DNA from: CAMDKS01 sp964402975
GTDB taxonomy: Bacteria > Bdellovibrionota_B > Oligoflexia > Oligoflexales > RGVZ01
NCBI GenBank assembly: GCA_964402975.1
Contig: CAYOEM010000011.1
Coordinates: 23,896 to 87,895 of the forward strand
Direction: 5' to 3'
DNA length: 64,000 nt
Position 1 is the first letter of the stretch. Each line of letters begins with the position of its first letter. Of this stretch, positions 18,404 through 27,207 are shown piece after piece. The position numbers and the translations under genes were made by a program. The notes beneath the pieces are model-generated. The model did not search any database. It was not told the DNA's origin and worked only from the letters and a program-made list of their open reading frames with translations.

Positions 18404-19195
18404 GTGCTCCAATATCCAAAAATTGACCCCGTCATTTTTGAACTCGGTCCCCTTCAGTTACGCTGGTACAGCCTGATGTACATCATCGGTCTGATGGCTT
18501 GTTACTACTTTTTCAAGTACGCATCTCGAAAAGGAACTCTCAAATTAAACAACCAGGAAATCGAGAGCGTGATGCTCTATGGGCTGATCGGGATGATTCT
18601 TGGTGCTAGACTTACATATGTGTTCGTCTACAATTTCGATCACTATATGCAGCACCCAGGTGAGATACTTGCTACCTGGAAAGGCGGGCTATCAGCGCAC
18701 GGCGCGATGGTCGGGATCGCAACGGGCGTTCTCATTTTCTGTAAACGCTTCAATAAAAGCTTTTTTAACATAACAGACCACATGGTGACCATTGCACCCG
18801 TGGGGCTCGGATTTGGACGAATCGGTAATTTCATAAATGGCGAGCTTTGGGGGCGCGTTACTGATTCACCCCTTGGGATGATTTTTCCAGACGCAGGCCC
18901 ATTTCCAAGACACCCGTCACAGCTGTACGAGTCGTTTTTTGAGGGATGGCTCATGTTGGCAATCATGCTCCTCTTCTATAGGAAACAACCCCGCACGGGA
19001 GTGATTTCTGGATTTTTCCTGATTTTTTACGGAACGTTCAGATTTTTCATTGAATTCTTCAGAGAACCGGACGCTCAACTAGGTGAGGTCCTCGGCCCCT
19101 TTAGCATGGGCCAAGTTCTCTGCGCTCTGATGTGGATTTTAGGCGTTTTGATTATCGCCCTGACTGCTAACAGACAGGATCACAAGCCGGCTTAG
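18404..19195 (+). CDS. lgt: Prolipoprotein diacylglyceryl transferase
   Basis: Inner-membrane enzyme that transfers diacylglycerol from phosphatidylglycerol to the lipobox Cys of prelipoproteins, the first step in lipoprotein maturation. The 263-residue protein has about seven membrane segments. The Lgt signature is present as GRIGNFINGELWGR, with HPSQLYE downstream. It serves the many lipoproteins encoded in this window. GTG start with AAGG eight bases upstream. The 3' end overlaps the convergent ruvC by 29 bases. Confidence 0.96.
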   Translation: MLQYPKIDPVIFELGPLQLRWYSLMYIIGLMACYYFFKYASRKGTLKLNNQEIESVMLYGLIGMILGARLTYVFVYNFDHYMQHPGEILATWKGGLSAHGAMVGIATGVLIFCKRFNKSFFNITDHMVTIAPVGLGFGRIGNFINGELWGRVTDSPLGMIFPDAGPFPRHPSQLYESFFEGWLMLAIMLLFYRKQPRTGVISGFFLIFYGTFRFFIEFFREPDAQLGEVLGPFSMGQVLCALMWILGVLIIALTANRQDHKPA

Positions 19196-19733
19196 CACGA
19201 TTTTCTGATTTTTCGATGGATGCGCTGAACCCTGGCTGCAGAGTTAAGGATGAGGCGCAAGCGATAGCTAAGGCATCACTTGCATCCAGCGGTAGTCGGC
19301 CGCGATCAAAACCCATAATTGCCTGCAGTGCCCGGTAAACCTGTTCTTTGGATGCCGCGCCATTGCCGGCGATGACTCGCTTGACCTCTGCCGGTGTAAT
19401 TTCATGAATTGGCAAATTACGGCGGGCAAAGGCGGACAAAATCGCTCCGCGAGCCTCGCCTAGCTTAATTGCGGTAGCAGCATTAACCCCATGAAATGCC
19501 CGTTCGATGGCCACATACTGTGGATCCAGCTCCACCAGCAAGTCAAACACGGCAGTGTGGATCTCCCCAAGCCTGGCCGCCATCGACAGTCCCGCAGTCG
19601 TTCTTATCACTCCAATATCCAAAACAGCCCAGTCGCGTGGCGACCGCGGTTTTTGTTTGGTGGCGCCAATCAATGCAAATCCCACCACCCGGCTTCCTGG
19701 GTCTATTCCTAGAAGTTTTGGACCTTGCTTCAC
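19167..19733 (-). CDS. ruvC: Holliday junction resolvase RuvC
   Basis: Endonuclease that cuts Holliday junctions during recombinational repair with RuvAB. The catalytic acidic residues are visible in LGIDPGSR, YVAIERAFHG and LDASDALAIA. The GTG at 19733 (AGGTAGG upstream) gives 188 residues and places the first strand at the expected distance from the N terminus. A TTG at 19769 would add 12 residues. No ruvA or ruvB is adjacent. It overlaps convergent lgt by 29 bases. Confidence 0.93.
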   Translation of the reverse strand: MKQGPKLLGIDPGSRVVGFALIGATKQKPRSPRDWAVLDIGVIRTTAGLSMAARLGEIHTAVFDLLVELDPQYVAIERAFHGVNAATAIKLGEARGAILSAFARRNLPIHEITPAEVKRVIAGNGAASKEQVYRALQAIMGFDRGRLPLDASDALAIACASSLTLQPGFSASIEKSENRAKPACDPVC

Positions 19734-19839
19734 GAACAGCCTACCTGAGCATGAAAAGTTTTCGGGCAATTAATGTTCACTAATCTGTCTGATCACGATA
19801 CAACAAACAAGGCCTATCGTCACTCAAAGGAGTTATCTC

Positions 19840-20850
19840 ATGGCCCTTGGCCCAAATACTTTCGGAGCGTTCCCATCCACCAGAATGCGCCGAACAAGGA
19901 TGAAGGAGTTCTCGCGTCGGCTTTGCCGCGAGACAATGCTAACACCAGATAATCTCATCATGCCTGTTTTCGTATTGGACGGAAAACAGCGCAAGGAACC
20001 GATTCCAAGCATGCCAGGCATTCATCGCTTGAGTCTTGATCATTTGAAAAGCCAGGTGAAGCTCGCTTCTGAGTTAGGAATACCAGCTGTTGCTATTTTC
20101 CCAGTTGTAAGTGACGCTAAAAAATCCAACAACGCCAAAGGAGCCTGGGACCCAAAAGGGCTTGTACCGAGTGCCATAAAAGCCATTAAAGACACAAATC
20201 CTCAAATGGGCGTGATCACTGATGTGGCCCTGGATCCCTACACCTCAAACGGGCAAGATGGTTTAACTGACCGGGACGGCAATGTGCTCAACGATGAAAC
20301 GATCGAAGCACTTACCAAGCAGGCGTTGTGTCACGCTGGTGCTGGCGCGGACATCGTTGCGCCTTCAGACATGATGGATGGCCGTATAGGTCGAATCAGG
20401 TCTGCACTTGAGAAAGATGGGCATAAAGATACGATGATACTCGCCTACAGCGCTAAGTTTGCATCAGCTTTCTATGGACCTTTTCGCGACGCCGTTGGTT
20501 CAAAGAAAGCACTCGCTGGCGCGGATAAAAAAACTTACCAAATGGATGTTGCAAATTGTGACGAAGCCATGCGTGAAATAGCGATCGATCTCTCAGAGGG
20601 TGCCGATATCGTCATGGTTAAGCCTGGCCTCCCCTATCTGGACATCATTCGAAGAGCCCATGACGAATTCAATGCTCCGATTTTCGCTTACAACGTCAGC
20701 GGCGAATACTCCATGATCAAAGCTGCTGCAGCCAACAACTGGCTCGATGAGCGAGCGGTCGTATTAGAGTCACTACTTTGCCTAAGGCGCGCTGGTGCCC
20801 AGGGGATTTTGACCTATCATGCTTTGGATGCCGCCCGATGGCTAACCTGA
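19840..20850 (+). CDS. hemB: Delta-aminolevulinic acid dehydratase (porphobilinogen synthase)
   Basis: Condenses two aminolevulinate molecules to porphobilinogen in heme synthesis. The 336-residue protein carries both Schiff-base lysines (AYSAKFASAFYGPFR and MVKPGLPYLD). The metal loop reads DVALDPYTSNGQDG, with Asp/Ala in place of the zinc-binding cysteines. This indicates the zinc-independent, Mg-using class known from Pseudomonas. AAAGGAG precedes the ATG. It overlaps the following exporter gene by 13 bases. Heme supply suits the several c-type cytochromes nearby. Confidence 0.97.
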   Translation: MALGPNTFGAFPSTRMRRTRMKEFSRRLCRETMLTPDNLIMPVFVLDGKQRKEPIPSMPGIHRLSLDHLKSQVKLASELGIPAVAIFPVVSDAKKSNNAKGAWDPKGLVPSAIKAIKDTNPQMGVITDVALDPYTSNGQDGLTDRDGNVLNDETIEALTKQALCHAGAGADIVAPSDMMDGRIGRIRSALEKDGHKDTMILAYSAKFASAFYGPFRDAVGSKKALAGADKKTYQMDVANCDEAMREIAIDLSEGADIVMVKPGLPYLDIIRRAHDEFNAPIFAYNVSGEYSMIKAAAANNWLDERAVVLESLLCLRRAGAQGILTYHALDAARWLT

Positions 20851-21635
20851 GTGATACGGTCATTGAAAAGGTATCGCCTAGGTCCCTTGTGGATTTTCTC
20901 ATGGCAACCTGCCGAGTCGCCATTGAATGTGGATGTTCGTCAAATCGAGTCGAACTTTTGGTGACACGCCTTGGTGAAGCCTGGGGTTTCTCAGTCGACG
21001 CTGCAGCTTTACCGACGGCAGTTTTTCTGAGCGTGCGCGGCCGAGGGCAGCAAATTAACGAGTTGGTGCGTTTGAATAAGTGGAGCATCGACCTTAATAA
21101 ACTTGCTCTACTAAACGACTTGGTCGACCAAGTCGAAAAACGTGAGATGGCGTTAGACGAAGCCGTCCTAAAGCTACAAGACATCAATCACCAACCTCCG
21201 CCGTACCCAATATTTATGACCATCTTGGCTGGTGGAGGGTCAAGCTTCGCGCTGGTCGCAGCCTCAGGAGGGCGCGGGGTCGAATTAATCGCGGCATTTA
21301 TTCTGGGAACCGTTTGTCAGATATCACTTGGACTATTTGCTGAGGGAAATCGCAAATATTTGGCGGACTTCTTCACCGCCATGATGGTCGCTGGCTGCGC
21401 AGCCGCTTTAGCCATTGCCTGGCCGAACGTCAACATGCCAAGACTCATCATCGGTGGTTTGATCTCACTTGTTCCAGGACTTGTCTTTGTGAATGCGCTT
21501 CATGAAGTTGCACAAAAAAATCTGGTGAGTGGCGCAGCGCGCCTTTTGGAAGCTGTGGTCACCGCTATAACGCTAACGTTTGGTGTGGCAGCCGTATTAG
21601 GCTTCGCCCATTATCTTCAGCGGTGGAATTGGTGA
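20838..21635 (+). CDS. YjjP/ThrE N-terminal-domain exporter subunit
   Basis: 265-residue inner-membrane protein of the DUF1212 (ThrE N-terminal) family, homologous to E. coli YjjP. The cytoplasmic N-terminal part (about 1-120) contains the family-like stretch RVAIECGCSSNRVELLV. Four or five membrane helices follow. In E. coli YjjP-YjjB has been linked to succinate export, and ThrE of Corynebacterium exports threonine; the substrate here is unknown. The ATG at 20838 lies inside the end of hemB (13-base overlap). The partner half follows after three bases. Confidence 0.85.
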   Translation: MANLSDTVIEKVSPRSLVDFLMATCRVAIECGCSSNRVELLVTRLGEAWGFSVDAAALPTAVFLSVRGRGQQINELVRLNKWSIDLNKLALLNDLVDQVEKREMALDEAVLKLQDINHQPPPYPIFMTILAGGGSSFALVAASGGRGVELIAAFILGTVCQISLGLFAEGNRKYLADFFTAMMVAGCAAALAIAWPNVNMPRLIIGGLISLVPGLVFVNALHEVAQKNLVSGAARLLEAVVTAITLTFGVAAVLGFAHYLQRWNW

Positions 21636-21638
21636 GTC

Positions 21639-22070
21639 ATGCTATTAGGTATAACACTATTTGATCTTGTCATCGCAGCTGTGGGCGGAGCTTGTTTTGG
21701 AATCGTATTTAGAATCCCACCAAGGTACTTTCTTCATGCAACAGTCCTTGCCATGATCGCAAGACTCGGCGCCTCTGTGATTGGTGCGAGCACTCACGTC
21801 GGCTTTGCCACGTTTGTCAGCGCGTTTATTGTTGGCGCCACTAGTCATGTTTTCGCACGTGCCACAGGAAAGCCTGCTCAGGCGTTCTTAATACCAGGCG
21901 TCATGTTTCTTGTGCCGGGAACTAGTCTATATAAGGCTTTTTCGGGCGCCCTCAGCGCCGACTATCAATCGGCCATGGCTCTTCTCGTTCAAGCGATCAT
22001 CGTAACGGCATCCATCTCATTTGCACTTCTTCTTGCCAATTGGGTCGTCCCCAGCAAACGAACACTTTGA
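21639..22070 (+). CDS. YjjB/ThrE C-terminal-domain exporter subunit
   Basis: 143-residue membrane protein of the DUF3815 (ThrE_2) family with about four or five helices, homologous to E. coli YjjB. In actinobacterial ThrE the two halves are one polypeptide; here they are separate adjacent genes, as in E. coli. It starts three bases after the stop of the YjjP-like gene and should form a complex with it. It converges with the photolyase gene. Confidence 0.85.
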   Translation: MLLGITLFDLVIAAVGGACFGIVFRIPPRYFLHATVLAMIARLGASVIGASTHVGFATFVSAFIVGATSHVFARATGKPAQAFLIPGVMFLVPGTSLYKAFSGALSADYQSAMALLVQAIIVTASISFALLLANWVVPSKRTL

Positions 22071-22131
22071 GGTTTTTCGTACAGTACATTTAAGTGGTGT
22101 TGCACGACTGGACGCAAAAAACCCACTTGAA

Positions 22132-23661
22132 TTATTTCTGCAGCGACCCCGCTTTCTTGGTGTGTCGTTTCAAAATTCGCGGTTTTTCACGTTTGACTTG
22201 AGATGCCACTGACTTCTTAAAATCGCCGTAACGCTGACGGGCTAACTTGAAAGCGGCCGCATGCTCAACAATCGGCTCAGGGTAATGGCTTCCAATAATA
22301 CAGTTAAGTTTTTTTTGAAGGCTTAAAGGCATCCTGTGAGGCTCCGAAAGAAATTCATTAGGCACTAGCTCCAGTTCTGGCACATAGTGTCGAATAAAGC
22401 GACCATCTGGGTCTTGGTCCAAAACCTGTTTAATTGGAGAGTAAATCCGTATTGCATTTATACCCGTTGTGCCAGCTTGCATTTGTACTTGGCTGAAATG
22501 GATGCCTGGCTCGTAATCGAGGAAATGACGCGCAAGAAACATCGCAGGCTTTCGCCAGTGGAGCCAGAGCTGGTAGCTTGCAAAAGACACCAGCATGGCC
22601 CGCATCCGAAAATTAATCCAACCACCTCTGTGCAGCGCTCTCATGCAAGCATCAATCATCGGATAACCTGTTTGTCCCAGACACCAAGCATTAAAGTAAC
22701 TATCGTTGAATTGAGTCTCCCGCATTCCGTTAAATGCCCGCATGACATTTTCAAACTCTATGGCGGGCTCAGTTTCAAGCTTTTGGATAAAATGACAATG
22801 CCACCTCAGACGGGACTCAAAAGCACTCAGTGACCGAAACCATTGGCGGTCGACAGGCATTCCAAATGCCTGCTGGTCACGAAGTTCCGTAACTCGTGCT
22901 CGGGTCGATTGATAGACCTCGCGGATGGATATGTTGCCCCATGTGAGGTACGGACTTAGTCTACTACAAGCACGAAATCCCGTGACTGGACTGGACATGC
23001 CAAAACTGTAGGTCAGGCCGCGAGAGTATAAAAATGAATTCAAAACTTCGTGAGCACGCGCCTCGCCAGCCCGCAGTGCCTCCGGCTTCGAGAACCCCTG
23101 ACTCAAGATCTGGTCGTTACCAGGAATTTTGTTCCACAGTTCTAAGAGCTTCTTAAGTTCTGACTTCAAAGGTGAAGTCATTTTAGGAATGCCTAAGACG
23201 TCAGACGTCATGTGCTCTTCCCAACGATTTGCCCACTCGGCCCTTGATCTCAAGCGCCTAACAACACCGAACTGTTTAGGTTCTCGCCAGACAATAGATT
23301 TCCTCTGACACCAATCTTTCACCCTTAGATCTCTTTTAAATGTTAAATCGTTTCCGGTCTCTTCGTGGCTCCAGAGGCATTCAAATGGCACGACATCCCA
23401 AAGTTTTTCAAAACAAGAAACTGCCCCCCCGTGGAAAACAAGCAATTCGGAGCCCATTTTTCTTAGGTTCATCTGAAGTTCAATCAGAGCCTCACGGATG
23501 AAGTCAAAATGAGACCGATCAAACTCCGGCGAAGCAATCAGTTCTGGCTCAAATATATAAAGACCAACGACCGGCCCTCGCTCCGAAGCACTGCTCAAAG
23601 CTGCATGATCTTTAACGCGTAGATCTCGCTTAAACCAAACAATTTGAATCTTAGGCTCCAA
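22132..23661 (-). CDS. Cryptochrome/photolyase family protein
   Basis: 509-residue FAD protein with an N-terminal Rossmann antenna-binding domain (IVWFKRDLRVKDHAAL) and a C-terminal helical FAD domain. The latter shows RWHCHFIQKLE, GQTGYPMIDACMRAL and the segment GTTGINAIRIYSPIKQ. The family includes light-driven cyclobutane dimer repair enzymes and related blue-light receptors. The INAIRIYSPIKQ form differs from classical E. coli-type photolyase, so the substrate class cannot be fixed. It appears monocistronic, with the stop convergent to the YjjB-like gene. Confidence 0.92.
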   Translation of the reverse strand: MEPKIQIVWFKRDLRVKDHAALSSASERGPVVGLYIFEPELIASPEFDRSHFDFIREALIELQMNLRKMGSELLVFHGGAVSCFEKLWDVVPFECLWSHEETGNDLTFKRDLRVKDWCQRKSIVWREPKQFGVVRRLRSRAEWANRWEEHMTSDVLGIPKMTSPLKSELKKLLELWNKIPGNDQILSQGFSKPEALRAGEARAHEVLNSFLYSRGLTYSFGMSSPVTGFRACSRLSPYLTWGNISIREVYQSTRARVTELRDQQAFGMPVDRQWFRSLSAFESRLRWHCHFIQKLETEPAIEFENVMRAFNGMRETQFNDSYFNAWCLGQTGYPMIDACMRALHRGGWINFRMRAMLVSFASYQLWLHWRKPAMFLARHFLDYEPGIHFSQVQMQAGTTGINAIRIYSPIKQVLDQDPDGRFIRHYVPELELVPNEFLSEPHRMPLSLQKKLNCIIGSHYPEPIVEHAAAFKLARQRYGDFKKSVASQVKREKPRILKRHTKKAGSLQK

Positions 23662-23801
23662 GTGAGGACCCCTTCATCCGCAGTAAACGCCCACTTCCCA
23701 GCTATCACTAACGTTTTAGCATCGATGCCGTTATTATTACGCGCCAAAATCTGAGACAGCGCTCTGTCTAGATTTTTTCACAGCGCCAGAGGGTTCAGAG
23801 A

Positions 23802-24140
23802 TCAGTGAATGAGCTGCTGTAAAACAAATAAATTTAGAAGCATAAATACAAAAGCAGGCAGGATCTGAATAGCGGAATCACCGATTTTAATTCGCAGCAG
23901 GCAACCTAACAGCATCAGTAAAGCCAGGCTTCCCGCTGCGAAAATCTGGACGAGTGGAAATAAAAATCCGAACAGCAAACCAAGCGCTCCCAACGTTTCC
24001 ATCAAACCAATAAACTGTCTAAATTGGGGTACGCCGTAACGGTCAAACTCGAGCACCATCTGCTTCGAGTAGATACAAGCCAGCCCGTAATAGAGAAAGC
24101 TGATTGCCACGAAGATAATTAGAACATCTAGAAAAGTCAT
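23802..24140 (-). CDS. DoxX-like membrane protein
   Basis: 112-residue protein with four predicted membrane helices and the DoxX-type pattern (conserved Gly-rich GLMETLGALGLLFG segment in helix 2). DoxX-family proteins sit in the inner membrane and are of varied or unknown function. It is transcribed divergently from a second DoxX-like gene of similar size at 24278. Confidence 0.75.
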   Translation of the reverse strand: MTFLDVLIIFVAISFLYYGLACIYSKQMVLEFDRYGVPQFRQFIGLMETLGALGLLFGFLFPLVQIFAAGSLALLMLLGCLLRIKIGDSAIQILPAFVFMLLNLFVLQQLIH

Positions 24141-24197
24141 CCGGTCTCGAATACTGGTTTAAGAATCTAAATAGTCGTCATACGCTTGGTAGCTAAC

Positions 24198-24226
24198 TTG
24201 CATGACATATACATAAAGACTATGAT
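24198..24226 (+). promoter_or_regulatory. Sigma-70 promoter of the second DoxX-like gene
   Basis: TTGCAT (24198-24203) and TATGAT (24221-24226) with a 17-base spacer, about 50 bases upstream of the GTG start at 24278. Confidence 0.6.
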
Positions 24227-24277
24227 CTTACAGAGGTTTGTTGACGAGCTAACTATACCACCAACTTGGAGTGATCA

Positions 24278-24622
24278 GTGAATACTCTCTTACTTGCAAT
24301 GAAAATCTTAGTCGCCACATCGATCTACTTTGTTTGGGTCGTGCGCTACGACAACATTTTGAAGGAATTTAAAGAATTTGCACTGCCGGACTGGTTGAGA
24401 GATCTTACAGGAATTTTAAAAATGTCTTTTGCCGCAATGCTGCTTTTCGGCTCTCTAGACAACACCCTCACCGGCCTTGGCTCAATTGGAATCGCTGGCC
24501 TCATGCTGTGCGCTCAAATCACTCACGTTCGCACAGGTACAGTATTTTTTAGGCGACTGCCATCTCTGGCACTCTTAGGCATTTCGATATTCATTTTCTA
24601 TTTTGGTTATTACTCAATTTGA
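24278..24622 (+). CDS. DoxX-like membrane protein (second copy)
   Basis: 114-residue, four-helix membrane protein resembling the gene at 23802-24140 in size, helix layout and the pattern of a Gly-rich second helix and a short R-x-G segment near the third loop (VRTGT). GTG start with GGAG six bases upstream. The two are divergent across a 137-base region and probably descend from one ancestor, though identity is low. Confidence 0.7.
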   Translation: MNTLLLAMKILVATSIYFVWVVRYDNILKEFKEFALPDWLRDLTGILKMSFAAMLLFGSLDNTLTGLGSIGIAGLMLCAQITHVRTGTVFFRRLPSLALLGISIFIFYFGYYSI

Positions 24623-24674
24623 GTTTCTAATCCGGTCCGAAACTTGAAACGCTAATAACGTTAAATCGTGGCTC

Positions 24675-25703
24675 TCACTGCGGCTGCTCGATCACGTTTA
24701 ACGAATAGCCGTGAAAATTTCCGTGGATGTCTATGTCAGCCGCGCAGTAACTATTTGCGCGGTCTGCAACCTTTTGACGACACTCTTGATAGGTGCCAAA
24801 CTGATCATAGGTTCGAACCAAACTGCGAAGAAAACCCTCTCCCGACGCTGTCAAATCAAGAATCGCCACCATTGCAGCCGAGTCTGGAAATCTTGATAAG
24901 TCACCCCTTCCACACTTTAGGGAGACCAGCTTGTTGTCACTTCGTTGTCCCAAGATGCCTTGCACCAATTTTGTCGCGTCAAGACATTCTGCTTCATTTA
25001 TAAAGTTATTCTTGTGAGAGAAGTTGAATGCGTTCAAGAAAATTTCGTGGGTGAAAAAATATTTTATCTTAAGGTAGCTACCTGGCCGACCCGACATGAT
25101 TGGAGAGGCCCCGAGGCTCGATAAGTAATTCATAACATCTAGCTGGCCAGCCTCCGAGGAAGCGGCAGAACCGAGGCCAATATCCAATTCAAATAAGTGC
25201 TGCCGGCCTACGCCGAAGGCGTCAACCTGAGGAATGTATTGATGAGGAGTTAGTTGCGAGCACTGTGACGATACAGGGCGAAGTCCTGTGAGGGATTCAA
25301 ACCTTGTCGCGTAGGCATCCAAAACCTTTAGGCAATCCGCTACCGTATAAAACGACCCATCATCGCTAACAACTGAATAACGCTTATTCAAGGGACCATC
25401 GATATCAGGATAATGAATCACCCTAAAACCAAACACAGCTAGCTCTAATTCGAGCTTCAGAGCCACCTCAGTTAAAACCCTTGCATCGTAACCTCCACCA
25501 GTTAGAGGAACACAATACGCTGACTTTGTTGACCCACCTGTGGCCTCGGCAACTTTCTGCGCCAAAGACGAGGCATGATCGCGGCAGGCAGAAGAATCTA
25601 TCCCATAAACATGATTTGAATATTCAAAAATCTCCGCACGCGCAGCTCCCGACAGACCAAAGGCAAGGATTACAGACACGAGGCTAGATAAAAGTTTAAG
25701 CAT
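24675..25703 (-). CDS. Secreted four-repeat Cys-pair protein
   Basis: 342-residue exported protein with a Sec signal peptide (1-23, ending SGAARA). The mature part contains four similar units of about 80 residues. Each has a Phe/Tyr-containing strand followed by Cys-x23-Cys in units 1-3 and a shortened Cys-x11-Cys in unit 4, probably disulfides in the periplasm. The gene at 36102-37124 has the same architecture and clear local similarity (ECLDATKLVQ against HCLDAYNEME), so the two are paralogues. The family is not one I recognise. The ATG at 25703 follows AGGGGAGA; an ATG seven codons upstream is less likely. Confidence 0.75.
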   Translation of the reverse strand: MLKLLSSLVSVILAFGLSGAARAEIFEYSNHVYGIDSSACRDHASSLAQKVAEATGGSTKSAYCVPLTGGGYDARVLTEVALKLELELAVFGFRVIHYPDIDGPLNKRYSVVSDDGSFYTVADCLKVLDAYATRFESLTGLRPVSSQCSQLTPHQYIPQVDAFGVGRQHLFELDIGLGSAASSEAGQLDVMNYLSSLGASPIMSGRPGSYLKIKYFFTHEIFLNAFNFSHKNNFINEAECLDATKLVQGILGQRSDNKLVSLKCGRGDLSRFPDSAAMVAILDLTASGEGFLRSLVRTYDQFGTYQECRQKVADRANSYCAADIDIHGNFHGYSLNVIEQPQ

Positions 25704-25856
25704 GTGATTCTCCCCTAAAGACATTCGTGCAAGCTACCATTAAAGCGGCCGTATGGGTCAAACTAATTTTCAAAACTCCAAACGCCTAGAGCAGATCGAA
25801 ACGTCTAGCAGAGGGCTCTTGGGGGTATTAAAACTATGAAATTATTAAATTTTTCA

Positions 25857-27191
25857 TCATGAGATGTCGATTGCGCGATACCAAACATTGAGCTCAGTAT
25901 CATGAATAAGCGTGCCACTATATCGACCCCAGGAACCAATGGTTTCTAATAGGGTAGTAAGCGGCTCGTGAGGTAATCTTGGCCCTATCAAATGTTCGAT
26001 CAATTCAGAGCGCGCCAATCGCTCAGGGCTTTCATCAATTGCGTTGCAAATTAACCTGAAGACGCCAAGGTTCAGTACTTGGTTACGTAAAATAAATTGC
26101 CTCTCCGATATGCTCTTGCCAATAAAATCTTTACCAAGCTCTGTAAGCTTAACAAGGTCTCCGGGTGTTTCCACAAAACCTAAAAGCTCCGCCGCCTTAA
26201 CAGCAAGAATCGTCTGTCCGAGCTCTGCCTCGCTGAATTCCTCTAATTCAAAGAAATTCATTTCGTCGCCGTGCTTATGCAAAATTTCTGCCATACCCAC
26301 CACTTTACCGAGAGAAATCGACGGAATAGCTGAAACGCGTGGTAACGCCATCATACCCACTGGCTTAGCCACCTCGGCTGGCTGATCAGGCAAGTGAACG
26401 GCCGTTAGGATTTCGTGGATGTGGCTCACGAAATCTGCAAACTCCTTACTCTTATATTCGCGTGGCGCCGGTAATGGGTTAGGGATGATGGCCCGCAGTC
26501 GCCCCGGATTAGCATCGAGGATCACGATCCGGTCGCCTAACAAAGCCGCCTCTTCAATATAATGGGTTACGAGCGCGATACTTTTTAGATACGTCGTTCG
26601 ATCTCGCCAGATACGATATAACTCAGATCGCAACCCTTCGGCTGTCATCACATCAAGGGCGGAAAACGGCTCATCAAGGCAGAGAAGCTCTGGGTTTCGA
26701 ACAAGAGCTCTCGCTATACCAACTCTCTGCTTCATACCACCGGATAGCTCTCGCGGGAACGAGTGTTCATGACCTTTTAGCCCAACTTTTGCGATGACTT
26801 CCAGCGCTCTCGCACTGGCGTCAACCTTTGCGATATTCAGCCCCTCAATACCCACCAGCACGTTATCGAGCACGGTAAGCCAGGGAAACAGCGCGAAGTT
26901 TTGAAAAACGAGCGAAGCTCCGGACTGTACGCCATCCAACAGTTGGCCATGACTCAAAACTTTGCCTGACGTTGGCTTTATCAAACCAAGCAGAACCCTA
27001 AGCAGAGTACTTTTACCGCATCCAGATGGGCCAAGAATGCAGACAATCTCCCCAGAATTAACGCCAAGAGAGATATCCTGGAGCACAACTCGTTGCCTAC
27101 CCTTCTCATCGCTGAAAACGACTGATACCTGTGATACTTCGGATATCGGCAGCATGTTTTCGTTATTTTTTTTCTCGATTCGAACTGTCAT
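25857..27191 (-). CDS. ABC transporter ATPase with AAA-associated C-terminal domain
   Basis: 444-residue cytoplasmic ATPase of the nitrate/sulfonate/taurine type. Walker A is GPSGCGKST, the signature LSGGMKQR and Walker B LLCLDEPFSALD, all within residues 15-265. The C-terminal 150 residues match the AAA-associated domain found on this transporter class (IGSWGRYSG near the end), a winged-helix-like regulatory module. It is 16 bases downstream of the duplicated permease. No substrate-binding protein is encoded next to them, so the ligand is open. Confidence 0.9.
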   Translation of the reverse strand: MTVRIEKKNNENMLPISEVSQVSVVFSDEKGRQRVVLQDISLGVNSGEIVCILGPSGCGKSTLLRVLLGLIKPTSGKVLSHGQLLDGVQSGASLVFQNFALFPWLTVLDNVLVGIEGLNIAKVDASARALEVIAKVGLKGHEHSFPRELSGGMKQRVGIARALVRNPELLCLDEPFSALDVMTAEGLRSELYRIWRDRTTYLKSIALVTHYIEEAALLGDRIVILDANPGRLRAIIPNPLPAPREYKSKEFADFVSHIHEILTAVHLPDQPAEVAKPVGMMALPRVSAIPSISLGKVVGMAEILHKHGDEMNFFELEEFSEAELGQTILAVKAAELLGFVETPGDLVKLTELGKDFIGKSISERQFILRNQVLNLGVFRLICNAIDESPERLARSELIEHLIGPRLPHEPLTTLLETIGSWGRYSGTLIHDTELNVWYRAIDIS

Positions 27192-27207
27192 ACAATTCCG
27201 AAAAATC

